12,968 bases of DNA from an uncultured Christensenellaceae bacterium (GTDB taxonomy: Bacteria > Bacillota > Clostridia > Christensenellales > Borkfalkiaceae). The position numbers and the translations under genes were made by a program. Shown piece after piece: positions 1 through 6,481 of the stretch. The stretch is taken from NCBI GenBank assembly GCA_910587625.1, contig CAJUMW010000027.1, positions 1 to 12,968 of the forward strand. The letters are read 5' to 3'. The notes below the pieces were generated by a model. It was not told the DNA's origin. It did no database searches and saw nothing but the letters and a program-made list of their open reading frames with translations. The number at the start of each line of letters is the position of its first letter. Position 1 is the stretch's first letter.

Positions 1-18
1 TATAAAAATATATCTTAA

Positions 19-55
19 AATAAATAAAAGACTTTCGAGATATTTCCCGAAAGTC
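19..55 (-). terminator. Probable intrinsic terminator beyond the truncated transposase
   Basis: GACTTTCG (30-37) pairs perfectly with CGAAAGTC (48-55) across a 10-nt loop. On the minus strand the stem is followed by a U-rich run (29-19). It lies about 35 nt past the stop of the transposase remnant. The stem is only moderately GC-rich and the tail is interrupted by A residues, so termination is likely but not certain. Confidence 0.5.
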
Positions 56-88
56 ATAATTTCTGCCGAAGTGATATGCTGTTCTTCT

Positions 89-802
89 TCAAAATGCGCA
101 TAAATCTTTTCTGCCCTTTACAAATGATATATCGCTTACCCAAACGAAATTTGGTTTTCCCTGCGTAAAATTGCGGTTCAAAATATTATTGAACCGCTCA
201 TGTTTTAAACTCGTATTTTTGTAATGTTTTATGAAAGTAGGAGTCTTGACGCACAATCCCATCTCTTTCATCAATCGGCTAATACGTTTTTCACTAACTC
301 TAAAACCCTTTTCTAATAGCTTCTGTTTTACCGGTTTCTTCCCGAATCGCCCATTACTGCTATTAAAAATTTCTAGGATTAAAGATTTTACTTCGCAATC
401 ACTCCTTTCTGATTGCGTTTGCGTAAACTTTCGCTTTAATCGATTATAATATGTACCGCGCGGAAGTTTTAACGCTTCACACAAAACGCGAATAGAAAAT
501 TGACCGGATAATTTTTTTATTACTCGAATTTTATCGTCTGTAGGTGAAGAGATATCACAACCAGAAAATTGCAATACTGTTAACATCTGTTCCAACTTAT
601 TATGATGCAATCTTTGTTTATATTCGTTTAAACGATTACGAGAGCTTTTACGAAAATTATATTTTAGATATTCGCGTTTCCAAACAAATAACGTGCTTTC
701 GGCAATATGATATTTTCGCAGAACTTCTTTCACCGTATGATGATCTAAATAAAATTTAACCACTTCTCTTTTGAAAGAAGTGGCGTATTGAGATGTAAAC
801 AT
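89..802 (-). pseudogene. Truncated IS3-family transposase (fused OrfA/OrfB reading frame)
   Basis: The product starts with a helix-turn-helix typical of IS3 OrfA (about residues 5-48). After a linker comes an OrfB-type N-terminal region with an HTH_21-like segment (about 95-200). It then enters the rve/DDE integrase fold at VWVSDISF, where the first catalytic Asp is visible. The frame stops about 10 residues later, so the second Asp and the Glu are missing and the protein of 237 residues is well short of a working OrfAB (about 380). OrfA and OrfB lie in one frame here instead of the usual -1 frameshift pair. The ATG at 802 has an AAAGGA ribosome site 7 nt upstream. A terminal-repeat-like end (TGACGGTAGACG, 832-821) lies just outside the start. 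Inactive by inference. Confidence 0.8.
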
Positions 803-810
803 AATTTTTT

Positions 811-832
811 CCTTTAAATTCGTCTACCGTCA
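811..832 (-). repeat. Possible terminal inverted repeat end of the IS3-family element
   Basis: Read on the minus strand, the 22 nt before the transposase ribosome site begin TGACGGTAGACG, with the 5'-TG typical of IS3-family termini. The opposite end has been lost, so the repeat cannot be matched to a partner and no target duplication can be shown. Confidence 0.3.
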
Positions 833-865
833 ATTATCTTGATTGTTTTTATAATAAAAATAGTT

Positions 866-1744
866 TTAGTTAATGTTGAAAGTATTTGTTTTACGCAATT
901 TATCCAACTCTTCTTTTTCTTCTTTCGTAAACATTGATTTGGCATATGCTAAAAAATTTTTTTCTCTTTCTTCAATAGTTATATATAGTGGACTTCTGTT
1001 GGAATTATTTTCTAACCAATTACGGTAGCCTTCTATATTGGGAATAATCATATTAATTGCATACTCTATACCATGCATTACAATAATGAAATACACCTCC
1101 CCATTTTCAAGAAATAGAAAATCAAACTCCCAATTTACAGAACTAAATGGGTCACCCTTATACGACTCATTTCTAGAATATATTCTTCTAGCCGAATAAG
1201 GCCACATTTCTCTACCACCAAGCCTTGTATATTCTCTTATTTTTTTAAAAATCTCATCATTTAATACATATTCACAAACACCATTAGAACTCCCGCACTG
1301 ATAAATAAAAGACTCAACAGCAATCTTTGCCAATAACTTAGATACATATATGTTGTGTCTTAACAATATCTTGTCGGTTTCTTGCAAATATTTCTTATAT
1401 TCTTTTACTGATACCGCTAGTTCATTTACATCTTTATCTTGTTTGGTGCAAATTAAATATTCATCCCCAGATATTTGTTTTACATATTCTTGTCCAACTT
1501 TTGGATAAGCAAATTCTGTTATTCGTTTCCCTCTCTTATTTTGCAGCCCCAATTCCTGACGAAGCATACGAACTGCTTCCGAATTCAAAAATGGACTTTC
1601 AATTTTTCGAGAGAAATAATTATTACACTTATCACAAACGATTCCTTTTCTTAATATGGCAGTAGAATTCCCAAAAGATTCAGGAATAATATGTTCTACA
1701 CTTTTCGAATCCGCAGAATCAGTTCCACAAAAAATACACCTCAT
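866..1744 (-). CDS. HNH endonuclease with zinc knuckle, last gene of the ASCH/PIN/GNAT operon
   Basis: This 292-residue protein opens with an HNH_5-type nuclease module. C3-x2-C6 and C37-x2-C40 form a zinc site, and E17-H18-I-I-P-E-S-F-G carries the catalytic His of the first HNH strand, followed by N41-N42 after the second CxxC. Families with this signature cut DNA with a divalent metal. The remaining 240 or so residues match nothing I recognise and probably handle target recognition or sensing. The ATG at 1744 has GAGG 7 nt upstream, and the gene follows the small ASCH gene by 18 nt, so it is very likely the fourth gene of the operon started by the Xre regulator. I infer a nuclease effector in a defence or toxin system. 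The domain call is strong; the biological role is not established. Confidence 0.8.
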   Translation of the reverse strand: MRCIFCGTDSADSKSVEHIIPESFGNSTAILRKGIVCDKCNNYFSRKIESPFLNSEAVRMLRQELGLQNKRGKRITEFAYPKVGQEYVKQISGDEYLICTKQDKDVNELAVSVKEYKKYLQETDKILLRHNIYVSKLLAKIAVESFIYQCGSSNGVCEYVLNDEIFKKIREYTRLGGREMWPYSARRIYSRNESYKGDPFSSVNWEFDFLFLENGEVYFIIVMHGIEYAINMIIPNIEGYRNWLENNSNRSPLYITIEEREKNFLAYAKSMFTKEEKEELDKLRKTNTFNIN

Positions 1745-1762
1745 TCGTTATCCTCTCAATCA

Positions 1763-2134
1763 TCAAAGATAAATAAATGACTGTGGTGCAGCTTTAATAC
1801 CATAATCAATCAGCAATTTAGGCTCGTCATAAACTTTAATTTCACCAAGTTTATAAGCATAAGCAACCTTGCGATCTTTGAAATATTTATCAAAGAACTT
1901 TTTATTTATGCCTGATTCGTACTTAGTTATTTCCCATAATTCTTCGGGAGGAAATTCTAAAACATCTATAATCTCCGCCTCTGCTACAACTCTCTTTACG
2001 GGAGTTGTTTCATATATTATGATGGAAGAAATATCTTGTTTTGCTGCAATTTTACGATACTCGTATTTCTTTATTCCCTTGATTATATTATCCACGTGTT
2101 CCGGATTAATCGATATCAAAATTTTCTTCTTCAT
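1763..2134 (-). CDS. Small stand-alone ASCH-domain protein
   Basis: The 123-residue product looks like a single ASCH domain, a PUA-related beta-barrel fold predicted to bind RNA or modified nucleotides. The typical opening ISINPEHVDNIIKG is followed by the signature GIKKYEYRK (residues 20-28), a middle strand pair (RVVAEAEIIDVLEF) and a closing LIDYGIKAAPQSFIYL. The larger upstream neighbour starts with a related module carrying GIKKHEYR at the same place, so the operon holds two related ASCH domains. The ATG at 2134 starts 2 nt after the stop of that gene, and its GGAGG site lies inside the last codons of the upstream gene, so translation is almost certainly coupled. It could be an antitoxin-like partner or a nucleic-acid adaptor; the sequence does not decide. 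Confidence 0.8.
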   Translation of the reverse strand: MKKKILISINPEHVDNIIKGIKKYEYRKIAAKQDISSIIIYETTPVKRVVAEAEIIDVLEFPPEELWEITKYESGINKKFFDKYFKDRKVAYAYKLGEIKVYDEPKLLIDYGIKAAPQSFIYL

Positions 2135-2136
2135 TT

Positions 2137-3990
2137 TTATTCCTCCATACCCAACTTATATATAGTTTCAAAATTTTCTTTGCTTAATGTTTCAAAAGGT
2201 CTCGGTCCTGTCGCTTGAGCAATTATATTGTACTGTTGTAATTTATCCAATGTTACTTTAGTTTTAAATGGTATATAATCCAACAATTTTATGACAGTAG
2301 GATACTTATCATATAATTTCCTAATAGCCGTTTCAGAAAATATTGAACGATTTTTACAAATTTCAATACATTCATTAACTGACTTTGTCTTATAAATTTC
2401 TTCTATGATAGCTATTCCCGTAACGACTGAAGAATATTTCTTAGGGTATCTATCCCCAACCCTATATATTAATACTACATCTCCAGATTTAGCTTTAACA
2501 TTAAAGGCTCCCGAAAGATATATTTTTTCGATTGCATATCTATGTGCTAAATTCTCTTCATAAAGATGCATCTCCTCATTTTTGAGAATCATATCGGGAA
2601 ATAAATCCGTATGATATTGTGGGTAAATAGGCAAGAAGAATGGTCTGGAATTGTCTTTAATTATCGGGAAATTGAACTTTGGATCTTTATTGACTATATA
2701 TTGTGTCATTGTTTTAACAAGCACTAACTCCCCATTACTTTTTTTGTAACCGTGTTTTTGAAATCCCCATTGTTCCATAAGACATTTTAAAGCTCTTACA
2801 TTATCACGTTTATCTTCAAACAAAGTTACATATATTTCTTCTGCTTTACAATTTATGGCGTTATCAAAAATTATTTTAAGAAACCGTTCTCCTAATCGAA
2901 ATCCTGTGCTGTCTATTTTAAATGTGCCAACTTTTAATCTCTTTTTAGGTGCTAATATAGGATCGATATCAGAGTAGTTTTCGGATTCGTCTTCAACCTT
3001 TAAATATAAGAAACCTTTTAATCCATCACTATCTTCAAATACATAGGCTTTTTCTTTGCCTTTACGCTTAAACCAATCGTCAAATTTTTTACCTTCATAA
3101 TCTTCACGCAACGAGTCAAAGAAGGGATCGTTCAACTTCACATCCGCAAACTCTTTTAATTTTACTGCCAACATTTTATATTCTAAGTTTTGCGGATAAT
3201 CTGTTTCAAAATAAGATAACAACTCTGCGGAAGTAACAACCAAATCTCGAATATATAGTTCTTTTGCTTTTCTTAACATTAAAGAGTCATCTGTCAAAAG
3301 AATTTCTATATTGCCGTTATATACCTCGCGCAATAAGGCGTTATCATTTAATCCATTCTGGTCTTGCGCATATTGGGAAACTACACTTTCAAAATAATCA
3401 TCTGTTTCTACCGCAAACTTCGGCAATGTCTCATAGGAACCCATTTTTGTTAAAATTACTTCTTTTGCTTTTTCATTACCATAAGTAGACAACTCTTGTA
3501 AACTTATTTGATGGATATATTTCTTAACTAATTTTCTATCAAACCAATTAAATAATTTAGATACCTCAAAAGAAACATTGTTGCCGCTTTCTCTTTTAAT
3601 GATAATGTTGGTATCCAAAAGAACACTTGCTTTACAGTAATCTACGATTAAAGGTGTAATTTCAAAAGAAACTATCCCATAAATATCGACTTCATCTTTA
3701 GGATAAAATTTATAGCACTCCTTCAATGCAGCATCCAATGAGGGAAAGATATTGTGAAAATCCTGTTTCCAATTTTCCTCTAAGGCTTCTTTCCAATTAG
3801 AATAAACTTTGACTTTTTTGACTGTCGTCCTAATAAATTTTTTCTTATCTTGATTTGATATCAAGACAAGAGTATCACCAACCTTTATTTGCATCCTTTC
3901 AGGGGAAGCTAAACGATATTCGTGTTTCTTAATACCTTGCTGGACAGACGAAATAAATTTATCCCGAATTTTTAAATAATATGTTTTCAT
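2137..3990 (-). CDS. Four-domain protein: ASCH + PIN nuclease + GNAT acetyltransferase + EVE/PUA-like
   Basis: I chose the ATG at 3990 (617 residues) because AAAGGA sits 7 nt upstream; an earlier in-frame ATG at 4038 has no ribosome site. Domains in order: ASCH (1-115, signature GIKKHEYR at 19-26); PIN-type ribonuclease (120-258), with acidic residues at D126 (LLDTNII), E166, D216 (LNDNALL) and D234/D235 (LLTDDS); GNAT acetyltransferase (about 300-425), with the acetyl-CoA loop around RLGERF (365-370) and the family's closing pattern NVRALKCLMEQWGF (397-410); and a C-terminal EVE/ASCH-like barrel (about 445-610) with GDVVLIYRVG followed by VVTGIAIIEEI. PIN and GNAT are both common toxin folds, and the flanking barrels are nucleic-acid readers. 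I infer an RNA-targeting effector that may cleave and acetylate, perhaps on tRNA or ribosomes. The fold calls are by eye. Confidence 0.75.
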   Translation of the reverse strand: MKTYYLKIRDKFISSVQQGIKKHEYRLASPERMQIKVGDTLVLISNQDKKKFIRTTVKKVKVYSNWKEALEENWKQDFHNIFPSLDAALKECYKFYPKDEVDIYGIVSFEITPLIVDYCKASVLLDTNIIIKRESGNNVSFEVSKLFNWFDRKLVKKYIHQISLQELSTYGNEKAKEVILTKMGSYETLPKFAVETDDYFESVVSQYAQDQNGLNDNALLREVYNGNIEILLTDDSLMLRKAKELYIRDLVVTSAELLSYFETDYPQNLEYKMLAVKLKEFADVKLNDPFFDSLREDYEGKKFDDWFKRKGKEKAYVFEDSDGLKGFLYLKVEDESENYSDIDPILAPKKRLKVGTFKIDSTGFRLGERFLKIIFDNAINCKAEEIYVTLFEDKRDNVRALKCLMEQWGFQKHGYKKSNGELVLVKTMTQYIVNKDPKFNFPIIKDNSRPFFLPIYPQYHTDLFPDMILKNEEMHLYEENLAHRYAIEKIYLSGAFNVKAKSGDVVLIYRVGDRYPKKYSSVVTGIAIIEEIYKTKSVNECIEICKNRSIFSETAIRKLYDKYPTVIKLLDYIPFKTKVTLDKLQQYNIIAQATGPRPFETLSKENFETIYKLGMEE

Positions 3991-4056
3991 ATGGGTTTCC
4001 TTTGTTTTTAATATTATAACAAATATAACTTGACACATATTGTCATAAATAAAAAA

Positions 4057-4455
4057 TTATATTTGTTTAAAAGTTGAAAATAGCGTTTCTATACTTTCTA
4101 GCTGACTAGAAGACAATTGTACATTATTTAAAAGTCTAAGCTTTTCTCTTAGTTCCGGAGTGTTTAAAAGAATTTTACATACATCAGGTGGCGGTATTTT
4201 CCGTATTCTACAATAATACATATCCATCTCCTGTTGCTTTTGCATATTAGGAGACAAAGTTTCAACAATTCTTGCGTAAATTTCAGGGGATGGCGCATTT
4301 ATTCCCTTTTCAATATAGCTTATATTCGAAGGAGGAATATCAATTAATTTAGCAAACTGTCTAAGTGACAAATTCTGTGATTGGCGCAAACAACTAATCA
4401 TCTTACCTAAAGATTGCTTGAAATCACATTGGTCATCAAAATTTTTCTTTGCCAT
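4057..4455 (-). CDS. Xre/Cro-family helix-turn-helix repressor, first gene of the operon
   Basis: The 132-residue protein has an HTH_3/Xre DNA-binding domain at about residues 15-70. LSLRQFAKLIDIPPSNISYIEKG is the classic helix 2-turn-helix 3 pattern. A helical tail (75-132), rich in Leu, Arg and Lys, probably dimerises or contacts a partner. ATG at 4455 has a full AAAGGAGG site 7 nt upstream. Its promoter is a consensus sigma-A promoter whose -10 is covered by a 28-bp palindrome, so it very likely represses its own operon. The next gene's ATG is 66 nt downstream of its stop. Position and architecture match antitoxin/repressors of toxin-antitoxin loci, or regulators controlling restriction-like cargo. 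No metalloprotease domain is present. Confidence 0.85.
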   Translation of the reverse strand: MAKKNFDDQCDFKQSLGKMISCLRQSQNLSLRQFAKLIDIPPSNISYIEKGINAPSPEIYARIVETLSPNMQKQQEMDMYYCRIRKIPPPDVCKILLNTPELREKLRLLNNVQLSSSQLESIETLFSTFKQI

Positions 4456-4473
4456 CGGTTAACCTCCTTTTAT

Positions 4474-4501
4474 ATGTTATATGTTATAGAACATATAACA
4501 T
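4474..4501. promoter_or_regulatory. 28-bp perfect palindrome, probable operator of the Xre regulator
   Basis: ATGTTATATGTT (4474-4485) and AACATATAACAT (4490-4501) are perfect 12-nt inverted arms around a 4-nt spacer. The palindrome covers the end of the -10 box and the expected transcription start of the operon promoter, directly upstream of the regulator's ribosome site. Its size and symmetry suit an Xre dimer or a pair of dimers. Confidence 0.75.
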
Positions 4502-4528
4502 TATATATTTTTTAACCAATTTTGTCAA
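4500..4528 (-). promoter_or_regulatory. Consensus sigma-A promoter of the Xre-ASCH/PIN/GNAT-ASCH-HNH operon
   Basis: On the minus strand TTGACA (4528-4523) is followed by exactly 17 nt and TATAAT (4505-4500), both hexamers matching the consensus in full. Transcription would start near 4493, inside the palindrome, and run into the regulator's ribosome site at 4470-4463. Such a strong promoter needs tight repression, in keeping with the overlapping operator. Confidence 0.85.
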
Positions 4529-4562
4529 GCTGATGTTGTGATTTATTTTGTTTATAAATTGC

Positions 4563-4582
4563 CCCACAAATGTCCCACAAAT
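4563..4582. repeat. Tandem 11-bp-period repeat, possible integrase arm site (left)
   Basis: CCCACAAAT occurs at 4563-4571 and again at 4574-4582, exactly one 11-bp step apart. A looser pair of CCC-rich blocks follows at 4660-4672. No gene is credible between the promoter at 4528 and the tRNA fragment at 4705, so these are the only structured signals in that stretch. Similar 11-bp-spaced GGGAGT repeats occur on the other side of the attachment core. Arm-site function is inferred. Confidence 0.35.
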
Positions 4583-4704
4583 TATCGAACTTATATAATC
4601 TTAACAGATAACAACTTCTCAAAAAGAATAGAAAATATATTAGAAAAGGGCTTAAATGTCCCCATTTTGCCCTAAATTTACTTATTTTCTTTGTTTTCAA
4701 GCCT

Positions 4705-4749
4705 CTCTGACTCCGTCATTCGGGTGTTCGAATCACTTCGCCCCAGCCA
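4705..4749 (+). other. 3' half of a tRNA-Gln(CTG) gene: attachment-site core
   Basis: Read on the plus strand, this matches tRNA positions 32 to 76: anticodon loop CTCTGAC with anticodon CTG (4705-4711), 3' anticodon stem TCCGT, variable loop CATTC, T-arm GGGTG-TTCGAAT-CACTT (4722-4738), acceptor strand CGCCCCA (4739-4745), discriminator G and CCA (4747-4749). The pattern resembles bacterial glnV, which also ends CCCCAGCCA. The sequence before 4705 does not supply a 5' half or complete the anticodon stem, so this is not a functional tRNA. Tyrosine integrases commonly insert at tRNA 3' ends and leave such a fragment at an element end, and one lies 170 bp away. Confidence 0.75.
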
Positions 4750-4772
4750 GCGTCGCGGCAAAGCGGCATTTT

Positions 4773-4806
4773 TGACAGGTTTTCAACAGAAAACCTGTCA
4801 TTTTTT
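4773..4806 (+). terminator. Strong rho-independent terminator downstream of the tRNA fragment
   Basis: TGACAGGTTTTC (4773-4784) pairs perfectly with GAAAACCTGTCA (4789-4800) over the loop AACA and is followed by TTTTTT (4801-4806). Only the plus strand carries the U tract, so it would end transcription from the tRNA side and not the integrase gene. When joined to an intact tRNA-Gln gene it could serve as that gene's terminator. Confidence 0.75.
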
Positions 4807-4824
4807 GCACTTGACGCTCCTTTT

Positions 4825-4861
4825 TCGGCAAAAATCTTTGCTTCTCAAATCTTTTTGCCGA
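4825..4861. repeat. Inverted repeat between attachment core and integrase
   Basis: TCGGCAAAAA (4825-4834) and TTTTTGCCGA (4852-4861) are perfect 10-nt inverted arms with a 17-nt loop. No uridine run follows immediately on either strand, so I do not call it a terminator. It may be a protein-binding site or a structured end of integrase mRNA. Confidence 0.4.
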
Positions 4862-4889
4862 GAGATTTTGCTGATTTTTTTATAAATTT

Positions 4890-4906
4890 GGGAGTTTTTT
4901 GGGAGT
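4890..4906. repeat. Tandem 11-bp-period repeat, possible integrase arm site (right)
   Basis: GGGAGT occurs at 4890-4895 and 4901-4906, separated by a T run, giving the same 11-bp period as the CCCACAAAT pair on the opposite side of the core and at a comparable distance from it. It lies just past the integrase stop. Role as an arm-type site is inferred from symmetry and spacing only. Confidence 0.3.
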
Positions 4907-4920
4907 AATTTTAAGGGTTT

Positions 4921-6123
4921 TTAGCTATCAAAATTCCATTTTGTGTAGTTTACTTTCTCTGCTTCGCGCAATTGAAACTCTTCCGAATAGTGCGTGTAAA
5001 CGGTTGTCGTTATCGTACCCGTCAACGAATGTCCCGCCCAAATGCTGACGACTTCGCTTAAAACGCCGCTCTCTTTACACCTGCTTATAAACGTGTGTCT
5101 TAGCTCGTGCGAGTGATGATTCGGAAATAGTCGCTTCATTGTAGTTTGCAACGTACTTAGGTTGACTCGCTTCGCCTTTTCGAAGTCGATATACGGCAAT
5201 ACTTGTTTCATCATTGGCGTAATGGGTATTTTGCGCTTGACTACGTTTTTGCCCATACGCTCTTTGCTCGTTTCGCATTCGAGCCAAACGCCGTCAATTA
5301 CGTTCAGGCTTGCAAGTTCGCTTCGCCTGAGTCCTGCGTATAACAGCACGAGAAAGGCGTGAGCTGTGTCTCTATTGAGGTGTGCGAGACAATGATTGAC
5401 AAGTTTCTTTTCTTCCTCGTAGGTGAATGCGCAGCCGCTCTTGCTCTGGTAGTTGGGCACGACAACCTTTTTCATCGGCGTAGGGATGTTGTAGTCCTCC
5501 GCAATCATATCGAAGATACAACGCAGTAATAGGAATAGTTTGTGCGCCGTACGCAGAACGCCTTTCTGAACGTAGGTTAAAAGGAAGTTCTGCAACATAC
5601 ATCTGTCTATCTCTATTGCCTTTATTTCTCCGAATGCGGGCAGAACGTCGTGGTTTAGCAATCGTATGTATTCGTTGCAAGTCGATTGCTTTGTTGTAAC
5701 CTTTTTGATGTTCAACCACTCGTCGGCGTATTCCGCAAAGGTATTGTCCTTTTTATCAGATTTTTCGTCTTTGTGATTAAGTTTATCGATAAATTTCTGT
5801 TTGAGTTTAGTTAAATCTTTGGACGAAACCTCTATGTCTATTCCCTGTCTGTGGAATCTTGCTTCGTACACACCGTCCTTTCTTAAACGGTAGTGAACAA
5901 TCAAATCGTTTGCCGCAAAGACGTTTCTAAATTGTATCGGCATCTGTGAAATCTCCTTTTTTGTAAATTTCAGCACACCCCGACGATTTTCAATTTTACT
6001 CTTTTCTGCTATCGGACCTAACCCCGCCAACAATTGCTTGTATAACTCGTTTTGCTTTTGCAATGCTTCAAGTAACTGCTGTACAGAATTGTCCGTTTGT
6101 ATTGTGTTAGTTTGTTGTTTCAA
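4921..6123 (-). CDS. int: Tyrosine recombinase (phage-type integrase)
   Basis: The 400-residue enzyme catalyses site-specific integration and excision of the element. It has a short helical N-terminus (10-40), an arm-binding-like beta region (about 50-115), a SAM-like core-binding domain (about 125-230) and a catalytic domain (235-390). Active-site residues are visible: R266 (AGLRRSEL), H339-x-L-R342 (HELRHTF), H365 (WAGHS) and the nucleophile Y376 (VYTHY). The 3' end faces a tRNA-Gln 3' fragment 170 bp away, the classical layout for integration into a tRNA. The listed start is a TTG at 6123 with AAGGA very close upstream. An ATG at 5943 with AAGGAG 9 nt upstream is a strong alternative giving 340 residues; the conserved-looking FTKKEISQMP before it favours the longer form. 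All catalytic residues are intact, so it is probably active. Confidence 0.92.
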   Translation of the reverse strand: MKQQTNTIQTDNSVQQLLEALQKQNELYKQLLAGLGPIAEKSKIENRRGVLKFTKKEISQMPIQFRNVFAANDLIVHYRLRKDGVYEARFHRQGIDIEVSSKDLTKLKQKFIDKLNHKDEKSDKKDNTFAEYADEWLNIKKVTTKQSTCNEYIRLLNHDVLPAFGEIKAIEIDRCMLQNFLLTYVQKGVLRTAHKLFLLLRCIFDMIAEDYNIPTPMKKVVVPNYQSKSGCAFTYEEEKKLVNHCLAHLNRDTAHAFLVLLYAGLRRSELASLNVIDGVWLECETSKERMGKNVVKRKIPITPMMKQVLPYIDFEKAKRVNLSTLQTTMKRLFPNHHSHELRHTFISRCKESGVLSEVVSIWAGHSLTGTITTTVYTHYSEEFQLREAEKVNYTKWNFDS

Positions 6124-6151
6124 GTATCCTTATTCGGGCAAGTTTACGGAA

Positions 6152-6199
6152 TTATCTTTCCGCGCCCTTATAGTTAAGAATACTATGTTCTCTTTTCAA
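6152..6199 (-). CDS. Possible 15-codon leader peptide upstream of the integrase
   Basis: A TTG codon at 6199 follows AAGGAGG (6215-6209) by 9 nt and opens a 15-codon frame reading MKREHSILNYKGAER, then TAA. The stop codon falls in the loop of a small hairpin (CGGAA...TTCCG). The only strong ribosome site between the upstream stop and the integrase belongs to this frame. It could regulate integrase translation or be the remnant of a lost gene. Confidence 0.3.
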   Translation of the reverse strand: MKREHSILNYKGAER

Positions 6200-6241
6200 A
6201 ACTGTTTTCCTCCTTGTTTTTAGATTTTATATTTTAAAAGT

Positions 6242-6475
6242 TTAATTTTTTGGCGGATACTTATCCAACGGGACAAATTCATGTACTTGTATGTCCTCTT
6301 CCCTCACCAAAATATCGGCAATATCTTTTCCCGTATAAAACTCTGAAAAAACAACTTGCCATTTCCCGTTAATACTTTCTTCTGACATAACAGCACCGAA
6401 CATGCCCTTCTTTACGCCCGCTTTTTCGTATTCAGGCTTGTCTTTTATAAGTTCTACCAAATCCAAATATTTCAT
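6242..6475 (-). CDS. Small DUF4926-like protein, putative immunity partner
   Basis: The 77-residue acidic protein reads like a DUF4926-type small beta-barrel: an opening helix or strand (DLVELIKDKPEYEKAG), a Gly turn (VKKGMFGAVM), then strands around GKWQVVFSEF and a closing VREEDIQVHEFVP. The ATG at 6475 lies 6 nt after the stop of the upstream gene, with AGGAGG overlapping that gene's end, so the two are translationally coupled. Proteins of this kind frequently sit just downstream of polymorphic-toxin genes. Combined with the neighbour's MuF/DUF6883-like features, an immunity role is a reasonable inference. Family assignment is by pattern only, and another small SH3-like fold is possible. 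Confidence 0.55.
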   Translation of the reverse strand: MKYLDLVELIKDKPEYEKAGVKKGMFGAVMSEESINGKWQVVFSEFYTGKDIADILVREEDIQVHEFVPLDKYPPKN

Positions 6476-6481
6476 TGCATT

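Noticed and set aside
19..114. A protein-like minus-strand frame (AEKIYAHFEEEQ...) following the transposase stop in another register.
   Set aside because: It overlaps the terminator hairpin, has no start signal and runs off the window; I could not match it to any family.
3991..4038. An N-terminal extension of the four-domain protein to ATG 4038.
   Set aside because: No ribosome site, whereas the ATG at 3990 has a good one and begins at the natural edge of the ASCH domain.
4010..4045. Possible internal promoter (TATAAT) and short repeat TGACA-N5-TGTCA before the four-domain gene.
   Set aside because: No acceptable -35 at 16-18 nt, and the repeat arms are only 5 nt, so chance is likely.
4512..4700. 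A 62-codon minus-strand frame between the attachment core and the Xre promoter.
   Set aside because: It overlaps the operon's -35/-10 spacer region and the repeat blocks, has no ribosome site and a composition not like a protein.
5075..5719. Two minus-strand frames of 70 and 115 codons inside the integrase gene.
   Set aside because: They are alternate-register reads of the integrase, whose catalytic residues in the main frame are all intact.
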